Assembly: GCA_039816825.1 (NCBI GenBank)
Contig: JBCBXA010000086.1
Span: 1-11,956 of the forward strand
DNA: 11,956 nucleotides
Source of the DNA: JBCBXA01 sp039816825
GTDB taxonomy: Bacteria; Pseudomonadota; Alphaproteobacteria; Rhizobiales; Rhizobiaceae
Reading direction: 5' to 3'
Both the position numbers and the translations under genes were made by a program. Positions within the stretch are counted from its first letter, which is position 1. Each line of letters begins with the position of its first letter. This document shows positions 7,621 through 11,956 of the stretch, piece by piece. The notes under the pieces are model-generated. The model saw nothing but the letters and a program-made list of their open reading frames with translations. It searched no databases and had not been told where the DNA came from.

Positions 7621-7704
7621 TGGTGGAGGCGCCGGGTACCGCCCCCGGGTCCGAATGGTTTATTGCACTGGCCATTTATCGCCATAGAGCCGAAGCTCAC
7701 GATG

Positions 7705-7733
7705 AATATAGATGTGCGACCGGCTTCCATCAA
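7705..7733 (-). promoter_or_regulatory. Predicted sigma-70 promoter of the tmRNA gene
   Basis: TTGATG (7733-7728), a spacer of exactly 17 bases and TATATT (7710-7705) form a near-consensus promoter on the minus strand. Transcription would begin near 7698, directly at the UUCG-loop hairpin that opens the acceptor piece. It may also drive sspB, since I find no convincing second promoter in 7249-7380. Confidence 0.7.
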
Positions 7734-7792
7734 CCGGTACGCCGATCCGCCGTGCTGAGTTGTGATTTTCTAACGTAAGGCGATGCATCTGC

Positions 7793-7820
7793 TTGACCAA
7801 AGCCAATGCGTGACTAGGGT
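7793..7820 (+). promoter_or_regulatory. Predicted promoter of the DUF2853 gene
   Basis: TTGACC (7793-7798), a 16-base spacer and TAGGGT (7815-7820) lie 54 bases before the DUF2853 start codon. The start site would fall near 7827, beside a 12-bp palindrome. The -10 box is only a fair match. Confidence 0.45.
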
Positions 7821-7825
7821 TTGGG

Positions 7826-7843
7826 CAGCCCGACGTCGGGTTG
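7826..7843. promoter_or_regulatory. Operator-like palindrome upstream of the DUF2853 gene
   Basis: CCCGACGTCGGG (7829-7840) is a perfect 12-bp palindrome, and CA and TG flank it symmetrically after one mismatched pair, making 18 bp in all. It lies at the predicted transcription start, where a bound dimeric repressor would block the polymerase. As RNA it would form only a tight, loop-poor hairpin, so a DNA site is more likely. Confidence 0.4.
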
Positions 7844-7873
7844 TGACTGTGCTTGCCAATGAGAGGAACACCC

Positions 7874-8185
7874 ATGGCCGACCATCTTGATGCCGTCCGC
7901 AAATATGCTTCGGATGCGAGCGAAGAAACCGTTGGAAAGATTGAGAAACATTTGGGTATCGCCCTGCGGTCTCGGGATGGATCCCTCGTGTCCTGCTCCG
8001 ATCAGTCCGAACTGGACCGTGTGCGTGAGAGCTGGTGCAAGAAAAAGCTCGGTGCCACTGACGATGCAGCCTGTGATGAAATCATCGGCAAGGTATGTGA
8101 GACCATGTCTGGAGACCGTGCGAAAAATCGCGTGGCCTTCTACTATCTGGTGGCCGATCACATGGGCAAGCTTGGCACCCTTTGA
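7874..8185 (+). CDS. DUF2853 family protein
   Basis: The 103-residue soluble protein reads MADHLDAVRKYASDASEETV, then KIEKHLGIALRSRDGSLVSCSD and, near the end, GDRAKNRVAFYYLVADH. These stretches match DUF2853, a family of small proteins found mostly in Proteobacteria and Bacteroidetes whose function is unknown. It is predicted to be all helical, without signal peptide or membrane segment. Four cysteines are present (41, 55, 67, 75); I cannot say which are conserved. The start at 7874 has AGAGGA about 7 bases upstream and gives the family-standard N-terminus, whereas an in-frame TTG at 7853 has no such support. The gene appears monocistronic: it has its own promoter, divergent from the tmRNA promoter, and tandem terminators behind it. 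Confidence 0.85.
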   Translation: MADHLDAVRKYASDASEETVGKIEKHLGIALRSRDGSLVSCSDQSELDRVRESWCKKKLGATDDAACDEIIGKVCETMSGDRAKNRVAFYYLVADHMGKLGTL

Positions 8186-8214
8186 TCCGCTGACAGATCA
8201 GACATGAACGATGC

Positions 8215-8244
8215 AGCCGGGCACCATGTGTCCGGCTTTTCTTT
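8215..8244 (+). terminator. Intrinsic terminator 1 after the DUF2853 gene
   Basis: AGCCGGGCAC (8215-8224) pairs with GTGTCCGGCT (8228-8237) in ten pairs, one of them G-U, around a CAT loop. The run TTTTCTTT (8237-8244) follows immediately. It lies 30 bases after the stop codon. Confidence 0.8.
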
Positions 8245-8268
8245 GGGCCCTGTCTTTGGGTCCTTTTT
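8245..8268 (+). terminator. Intrinsic terminator 2 (tandem)
   Basis: GGGCCC (8245-8250) pairs with GGGTCC (8258-8263) in six pairs, one G-U, around a seven-base loop. Five T follow (8264-8268). It directly adjoins terminator 1 and would catch read-through towards the YHS-domain gene. Confidence 0.6.
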
Positions 8269-8281
8269 GAGTCGAGCGCTG

Positions 8282-8329
8282 ATCACGCCGCGGCTCACAC
8301 AGGGTTGAGCCCCTGTGGGCTCTCGTGAT
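8282..8329 (+). promoter_or_regulatory. Leader with mutually exclusive hairpins before the YHS-domain gene
   Basis: Several pairings compete. CACAGGG (8298-8304) pairs with CCCTGTG (8311-8317). GAGCCC (8307-8312) pairs with GGGCTC (8317-8322) around CTGT. GGCTC (8292-8296) can pair with GAGCC (8307-8311). ATCACG (8282-8287) closes the whole with CGTGAT (8324-8329). No T-run follows, so it is not an ordinary terminator. It lies 53 bases before the start codon and may be an RNA switch or an operator region; no clear promoter was found. Confidence 0.35.
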
Positions 8330-8382
8330 GAGCAAGTCATGGCGAAAGCTGATAGTACTCTGGCCAAAGATTGGAGACCAAA

Positions 8383-8868
8383 ATGCAAAACACATTCAGC
8401 CGCCGTGACTTCTTGACCATGAGCGCAGTGGGAGCCGCAACACTGGCGACAACACCGCTCTGGATTACGCAGCCCGCCATGGCAGGCGCGCCGCGCGTGT
8501 TCACTGGGCTTGTGGCTGGAACCGGTGCCGGCGGTTTCGACGTCGTGGCCTACTTCACTGAAGGACAGCCTGTGGAAGGCTCGACCGACCACATAGCGGA
8601 GCATGATGGTGCGCAGTGGCGCTTTGCTTCCGCAGCAAACAAAGAACTCTTCATGGCCGATCCTACGCGATACGCCCCGCAGTATGGCGGGCACTGCGCT
8701 TATGCAGCCGCCAAAGGCTACGTTGCCAAGGGTGTTCCAGAGGCTTGGACCGTCCACGATGACAAACTCTATCTGAACTTCTCGCTCTCGGTGCGCGATC
8801 TGTGGTTGCAGGATGTGCCGGGCAACATTGAGAAGGGCGACGCCAACTGGCCGGGTCTTCTGGCCTAG
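8383..8868 (+). CDS. YHS-domain protein with Tat signal peptide
   Basis: The 161-residue product starts with a twin-arginine signal: SRRDFLT at residues 6-12, a hydrophobic stretch to about 28 and an AMA cleavage site near residue 34. Export of a folded, perhaps metal-loaded, protein to the periplasm is therefore expected. The mature part is one YHS domain: GFDVVAYF, a middle WRFASAANKELFMADPTRY and PQYGGHCAYAAAKGY with the single cysteine of the domain. YHS domains occur in metal-handling and oxygen-related proteins, but the role of these short exported forms is not established. The ATG at 8383 has GGAG about 8 bases upstream, while the in-frame TTG at 8371 is weaker. It lies 72 bases before thyA on the same strand, so some co-transcription is possible. 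Confidence 0.85.
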   Translation: MQNTFSRRDFLTMSAVGAATLATTPLWITQPAMAGAPRVFTGLVAGTGAGGFDVVAYFTEGQPVEGSTDHIAEHDGAQWRFASAANKELFMADPTRYAPQYGGHCAYAAAKGYVAKGVPEAWTVHDDKLYLNFSLSVRDLWLQDVPGNIEKGDANWPGLLA

Positions 8869-8940
8869 GCAACCCAAAGGCTGTTGATCAGCCCATTGCT
8901 GTCTGAGACTCAACACAGGGAATCGGGGTAGGCGTTTCTC

Positions 8941-9735
8941 ATGCGCCAATATCTCGATTTCCTGAAGCATGTGCTTGAACACGGCACGGATCGTGGTGAC
9001 CGGACCGGGACGGGCACGCGTTCAGTCTTCGGACATCAGATGAGATTTGATCTCGGTGAAGGCTTTCCCATCGTCACGACGAAGAAGGTTCACTTGCGTT
9101 CGATCATCGTCGAACTGCTCTGGTTCCTGCGTGGCGACAGCAATATAGGCTACCTCAAGGATCACAACGTCACCATCTGGGACGAGTGGGCTGATGAAAA
9201 CGGAGAACTGGGCCCGGTCTATGGTGTCCAGTGGCGCAGCTGGCCCAAGCCGGATGGTGGTCATATTGATCAGATCGCTCAACTGGTCGACGCGCTCAAA
9301 GCCAACCCCAATTCAAGGCGCCACATCGTGTCGGCCTGGAACCCGGCGCTTGTCGACGATATGGCGCTTCCGCCATGCCACACGCTTTTCCAGTTTTACG
9401 TGGCGGATGGAAAGTTGAGCTGTCAGCTTTATCAGCGTTCCGCGGACCTGTTTTTAGGGGTTCCGTTCAACATCGGTTCATACGCACTCCTCACCATGAT
9501 GCTGGCGCAGTGCTGCGATCTTGAGCCGGGGGACTTCGTTCACACGTTCGGCGATGCTCACATCTACCACAATCACTTCGAGCAGGTTCACGAGCAGCTT
9601 TCACGCGAGCCGCGCGCGCTGCCGGAAATGACGATCAATCCAGCCAAGACAGACCTGTTCAGTTTTGAACTGAGCGATTTCGATCTGGTTGGCTACGATC
9701 CCCACCCACGCATTTCGGCACCGGTGGCGGTGTGA
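8941..9735 (+). CDS. thyA: Thymidylate synthase
   Basis: ThyA methylates dUMP to dTMP with 5,10-methylenetetrahydrofolate, releasing dihydrofolate. The product has 264 residues, the same as the Escherichia coli enzyme, and the functional residues fall at the same numbers: Arg21, Glu58, Trp80, Arg126 and Arg127, the nucleophile Cys146 in ALPPCHTLFQ, Gln165-Arg166-Ser167, Asp169, Asn177, His207 and Tyr209. RDRTGTGT near the N-terminus holds the phosphate-binding arginine. The ATG at 8941 gives the exact family N-terminus; upstream GGGGTAGG is a modest ribosome site. It begins a tightly packed unit: the next gene starts with the GTG that overlaps the thyA stop (GTGA at 9732-9735), and folA follows, so dihydrofolate made here is recycled by a co-expressed reductase. 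Confidence 0.97.
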   Translation: MRQYLDFLKHVLEHGTDRGDRTGTGTRSVFGHQMRFDLGEGFPIVTTKKVHLRSIIVELLWFLRGDSNIGYLKDHNVTIWDEWADENGELGPVYGVQWRSWPKPDGGHIDQIAQLVDALKANPNSRRHIVSAWNPALVDDMALPPCHTLFQFYVADGKLSCQLYQRSADLFLGVPFNIGSYALLTMMLAQCCDLEPGDFVHTFGDAHIYHNHFEQVHEQLSREPRALPEMTINPAKTDLFSFELSDFDLVGYDPHPRISAPVAV

Positions 9736-10043
9736 CGTCCCTCGAAGAAGCCCAGCGACTCTCAGAGCGAGTGTCACAGATCTACGCGCGAAACTGCTCC
9801 ATCAGGCGTGACGATGACTGGTATATTCTGAAGTTGCAGGAGGAGGTCGGCGAGTTGGTGTCTGTTTACCTCCGGCAAACAGGCCGAGGCCGCGTAAAGG
9901 GCGCTGATTCGGTGGCAATGCAACAGCAGTTCAACGACGAGTTGGCTGATTGCATGGCTCAAATTTTGCTGATTGCTGAGCGGTTCGACGTCGACTTGTC
10001 TGAGGCCATGGCATCCAAATGGTTCAAATATCTTGATGACTGA
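9732..10043 (+). CDS. MazG-like all-alpha NTP pyrophosphohydrolase
   Basis: The 103-residue helical protein carries the two metal-binding signatures of the all-alpha NTP pyrophosphatases (MazG, dCTPase and HisE clan): LQEEVGELV with Glu37, Glu38 and Glu41, and NDELADCMAQI with Glu70 and Asp73. KW in SKWFKY (96-97) is another usual late feature. Such enzymes cut nucleoside triphosphates to monophosphate and pyrophosphate with magnesium. The start is GTG at 9732, sharing four bases with the thyA stop, and its own end overlaps folA by eight bases, so all three are probably translationally coupled. The context suggests dUTP, dCTP or another deoxynucleotide, or possibly dihydroneopterin triphosphate of folate synthesis, as substrate; this is inference, and a general house-cleaning role is possible. 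Confidence 0.8.
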   Translation: MTSLEEAQRLSERVSQIYARNCSIRRDDDWYILKLQEEVGELVSVYLRQTGRGRVKGADSVAMQQQFNDELADCMAQILLIAERFDVDLSEAMASKWFKYLDD

Positions 10044-10557
10044 TCTTCCAACCATTTCCATAATTGCCGCCGTGGCGCGCAATGGCGTGATCGGCCACGA
10101 GGGCGATATGCCCTGGCACGTCCCCAGCGATCTCAAGCGGTTCAAGGCTCTGACCCTGGGCAAGCCGATGGTGATGGGCAGGAAGACTTTCGAGTCCATC
10201 GGCAGCGCTTTGCCGGGAAGAACATCGATCATCATCACTCGGCAGGAGGATTGGTCTCCAGCCAAGGCTGACGACAATGTGTGGCGCGCCGGCTCGCTTG
10301 AGCACGCCATTGAGATGGCAAAGGGGGCACCGGGCGGCGACACAGAGATCTGTGTGGTTGGCGGCGGCAATGTCTACGCCCAGGCGATGGGTCTGGCGGA
10401 CGTTCTCCACATCACATGGGTTCAGGCGGAGCCGGAAGGGGACACGCACTTTCCCCAGATTGAGCAAGAGGTCTGGGAAGCGGCTTCCCGGGAGGCTGTC
10501 TCGGCAACCGAGCAGGACAGCGCTGATCTGGAGTATGTCACGTATCAAAGGCGATGA
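10036..10557 (+). CDS. folA: Dihydrofolate reductase
   Basis: FolA reduces dihydrofolate to tetrahydrofolate with NADPH in the cytoplasm, restoring the cofactor that ThyA oxidises. The product has 173 residues. IAAVARNGVIG (10-20) and the Met20-loop sequence DMPWHVPSDLKRFK (24-37) with acid Asp32 (the counterpart of E. coli Asp27) identify the substrate site. MGRKTFESIG (47-56), the PGR at 60-62 and VVGGGNVYAQA (107-117) form the NADPH site, and GDTHFP (135-140) is the usual late motif. The ATG at 10036 lies inside the end of the pyrophosphohydrolase gene (eight-base overlap), consistent with coupled translation; upstream in-frame codons belong to the preceding gene in another frame. It is somewhat longer than the E. 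coli enzyme (159 residues), within normal variation. Confidence 0.95.
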   Translation: MTDLPTISIIAAVARNGVIGHEGDMPWHVPSDLKRFKALTLGKPMVMGRKTFESIGSALPGRTSIIITRQEDWSPAKADDNVWRAGSLEHAIEMAKGAPGGDTEICVVGGGNVYAQAMGLADVLHITWVQAEPEGDTHFPQIEQEVWEAASREAVSATEQDSADLEYVTYQRR

Positions 10558-10631
10558 GGCGACAATCGCCATTAGTCGACCGCCCATTCCAGCCGCGACA
10601 TTTTCGACCGACTGCAAAAACCGGCACTTCT

Positions 10632-10660
10632 GACGCCGTATTGATAAACCATCAGGCGTC
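10632..10660 (+). other. Hairpin between folA and hflK
   Basis: GACGCC (10632-10637) pairs with GGCGTC (10655-10660), and inside it TGAT (10642-10645) pairs with ATCA (10651-10654), with GTAT left unpaired on one side. No T-run follows, so it is not a standard intrinsic terminator. It may stabilise the 3' end of the thyA-folA message or slow the polymerase before the hflK promoter. Confidence 0.4.
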
Positions 10661-10667
10661 GCTCTCG

Positions 10668-10696
10668 TTGAAAGCGGAGGGAGCGCTACCTATAAA
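10668..10696 (+). promoter_or_regulatory. Predicted sigma-70 promoter of hflKC
   Basis: TTGAAA (10668-10673), a spacer of exactly 17 bases and TATAAA (10691-10696) give a strong housekeeping promoter. The start site would be near 10703, leaving a leader of about 28 bases before hflK. It shows that hflKC can be transcribed independently of thyA-folA. I see no heat-shock-type -10 box. Confidence 0.7.
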
Positions 10697-10730
10697 TCAG
10701 GCTGTTGAATTTTAGAAGGAAATCCGGCGA

Positions 10731-11936
10731 ATGCCTTGGAGCAATCAGAATGGTGGTGGAACCGGCGGTTCCGGCGGCGGCGGCCCTTGGGGCGGCGGCG
10801 GTGGTTCAGGAGGCTCCGGTGGTGGAGGTCCCTGGGGCGGCGGCGGAAACGGCCGTGGCCCACAGCGTCCCGGTGGCGGTGGTGGCGGCAACCGGCCGCC
10901 CGATTTGGAAGATATTCTACGCCGTGGCTCCGAACGCCTGCGCAATTCCATCCCCGGTGGTGGCGGTGGTGAAGGCGGCGGCGGTGGCAACAGGCTGATG
11001 TTCGGTGCCGTCGCGCTGCTTCTGCTTGGCGGGTGGCTGTACAATTCCTTCTACACAGTCCAGCCCGACCAGTTGGCGGTGGAGTTGCGTTTTGGTGATC
11101 CAAAAGATGAGATCATCGGTCAGGGCCTGCAATTCCACTTCTGGCCGTTTGAAACCAAAGAGATCGTAACCACACAGGTGAACCAGGTGAACATTGGTTC
11201 GGTGCCCTCTCGCTCTGGTGCCAGTGGCCTGATGCTTTCCGGCGACCAGAACATCGTGGACGTTCAGTTCTCCGTTTTCTGGCAGATCAACAATCCCGGT
11301 GACTATCTGTTTGAGGTTTCCAATCCCGACGATGTGATCCGTCAGGTTTCTGAAAGCGCCATGCGCGAGATCGTGGGTCGCCGGCCAGCGCAGGACATCT
11401 TCCGCGACAACCGTACTGCGGTTGCGGAAGAGGTTCTGCAAACAGTGCGTCGCGTGGTCGAGAGCTACAATCTTGGCGTGGCGATTACCGGCGTGAACAT
11501 TGAGGACGCGGCGCCTCCATCTGAAGTGGCTGACGCATTTGACGAAGTGCAGCGGGCTGAGCAGGACGAAGACCGTTTCCGCGAAGAAGCCAACCGTGAC
11601 ACCAACCGCATTCTGGGTGAAGCACGCGGTGAAGCGGCTCAGCTTCGCGAAGAGGCAGCTGCCTACAAGAACCGCGTCGTTCAAGAGGCCACCGGTGAAG
11701 CACAGCGCTTCCTTTCCGTTCTCGAAGAGTACCGCAAGGCACCTGAGGTGACCCGCAAACGCCTGTTCTTCGAAAGCATTGCGCCCGTTTTGGCCGACTC
11801 TCAAAAAGTGATCGTCGAGCAGAGCGCCGATGGTCAGCCAGGGTCTGGCGTGGTGCCATATCTGCCACTTCCGGCCATTGAAGGCGAACGCCAGCGCCGC
11901 GCTTCGCAGAACGCCAACACAGGGAACACAAACTGA
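10731..11936 (+). CDS. hflK: FtsH modulator subunit HflK
   Basis: HflK and HflC form a large ring-like complex in the inner membrane that encloses the FtsH protease and moderates its action on membrane proteins. The 401-residue product has a glycine-rich cytoplasmic head (1-86), one membrane segment (about 88-106, LMFGAVALLLLGGWLYN) and a periplasmic SPFH/band-7 domain beginning TVQPDQLAVELRFG. A charged coiled coil follows (about 275-330, with RAEQDEDRFREEANRDTN and ILGEARGEAAQLREEAAAY). The tail reaches PYLPLPAI. The head carries the unit GGSGGGGPWGGGG twice (12-24 and 27-39). AAGGAA about 10 bases before the ATG is the ribosome site. The last base of its TGA is the first of the hflC ATG (TGATG), indicating coupling. 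Confidence 0.95.
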   Translation: MPWSNQNGGGTGGSGGGGPWGGGGGSGGSGGGGPWGGGGNGRGPQRPGGGGGGNRPPDLEDILRRGSERLRNSIPGGGGGEGGGGGNRLMFGAVALLLLGGWLYNSFYTVQPDQLAVELRFGDPKDEIIGQGLQFHFWPFETKEIVTTQVNQVNIGSVPSRSGASGLMLSGDQNIVDVQFSVFWQINNPGDYLFEVSNPDDVIRQVSESAMREIVGRRPAQDIFRDNRTAVAEEVLQTVRRVVESYNLGVAITGVNIEDAAPPSEVADAFDEVQRAEQDEDRFREEANRDTNRILGEARGEAAQLREEAAAYKNRVVQEATGEAQRFLSVLEEYRKAPEVTRKRLFFESIAPVLADSQKVIVEQSADGQPGSGVVPYLPLPAIEGERQRRASQNANTGNTN

Positions 11937-11956
11937 TGAGCAATCGCATGACTGCC
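11936..11956 (+). CDS. hflC: HflC, first seven codons only (cut by window edge)
   Basis: ATG at 11936 overlaps the hflK stop by one base and opens MSNRMTA to the end of the window. The residues alone are too few for identification. The call rests on the nearly invariant hflK-hflC order and on the TGATG coupling. Confidence 0.65.

Larger units (their letters stand above)
7381..7698 (-). ncRNA. ssrA: Two-piece (circularly permuted) alphaproteobacterial tmRNA
   Basis: tmRNA rescues stalled ribosomes and adds a degradation tag. The tag frame lies at 7502-7464 and reads ANDNYAEARLAA then TAA; the alanine charged on the RNA is added before it. The order is permuted. First comes an acceptor piece (about 7698-7621) opening with a GAGC-UUCG-GCUC hairpin and ending in an encoded CCA (7623-7621). 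A 33-base intervening segment (7620-7588) contains GCACC/GGTGC. The coding piece (7587 to about 7381, roughly 207 nt) begins GGGGGCG. GGGGGCG pairs with CGCCUCC of the acceptor piece in seven pairs with G3-U70, the alanyl-tRNA synthetase identity pair. A pseudoknot (CGGA/UCCG plus AUGG/CCAU, 7541-7513) precedes the tag, and hairpins CCUAGC/GCUAGG and GGAGGC/GCCUCC follow it. The outer ends are estimated. Confidence 0.93.

Noticed and set aside
7621..7665. tmRNA 3' end as an integration (att) site for a mobile element
   Set aside because: tmRNA genes are common targets, but I found no second copy of the end sequence, no integrase and no compositional shift in the window.
7660..7902. Minus-strand open frame of 80 codons
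   Set aside because: It overlaps the tmRNA acceptor piece, the tmRNA promoter and the start of the well-supported DUF2853 gene, and its product resembles no family I know.
8879..8893. Hairpin GGCTG-TTGAT-CAGCC between the YHS gene and thyA
   Set aside because: The five-pair stem has no T-run in the rightward direction, so it is too weak to call a terminator.
8158..8982. 274-codon minus-strand open frame across the YHS gene and the thyA start
   Set aside because: It is antisense to two firmly identified genes and crosses both intrinsic terminators; the product is low in recognisable features.
10917..11804. 295-codon minus-strand open frame opposite hflK
   Set aside because: It is a shadow of the GC-rich hflK gene; the plus strand encodes an unmistakable SPFH protein.

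Overview
The window reads as chromosomal DNA of an alphaproteobacterium, most likely of the order Hyphomicrobiales (Rhizobiales). The evidence is GC-rich coding sequence, a circularly permuted two-piece tmRNA with the tag ANDNYAEARLAA, an alpha-type SspB with its DUF4169 and RHH_4 companions, a DUF2853 protein, and the order thyA - folA - hflK - hflC. I see no insertion sequence, phage gene, CRISPR array or tRNA. Species is not determinable by eye.

Left part (1-6161). A hotdog-fold acyl-CoA thioesterase runs leftward off the window. It is divergent, across about 330 bases of regulatory DNA, from a GlcD/Dld-type FAD-linked D-lactate dehydrogenase. Next comes a 1281-residue AsmA-family inner-membrane-anchored protein that starts at a TTG and ends in a coiled coil and a proline-rich tail.

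Middle part (6158-7820). A leftward block holds, in order of transcription, a permuted tmRNA gene (ssrA; acceptor piece, short intervening segment, coding piece), the ClpXP adaptor SspB, a DUF4169 protein and a ribbon-helix-helix protein. tmRNA tags stalled nascent chains and SspB delivers tagged chains to ClpXP, so the two halves of this quality-control route lie side by side on one strand. The last gene of the block shares a 4-base CTAG double stop with the convergent asmA-like gene. The tmRNA promoter faces away from the promoter of a DUF2853 gene.

Right part (7874-11956). The DUF2853 gene is closed by two tandem intrinsic terminators. A Tat-exported YHS-domain protein follows, preceded by a leader that can fold in competing ways. 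Then comes a tightly overlapping nucleotide/folate unit: thyA, a MazG-like all-alpha NTP pyrophosphohydrolase starting inside the thyA stop, and folA starting inside the end of the pyrophosphohydrolase. ThyA turns 5,10-methylene-THF into dihydrofolate, which FolA recycles; the small pyrophosphohydrolase between them probably acts on a nucleotide or pterin triphosphate of the same pathway. After its own promoter, hflK follows, overlapping by one base the start of hflC, cut by the window edge; HflKC forms the membrane complex that regulates the FtsH protease.

Most notable points: the ssrA-sspB neighbourhood, the pyrophosphohydrolase locked between thyA and folA, and several undescribed palindromes or alternative hairpins at promoters and leaders.
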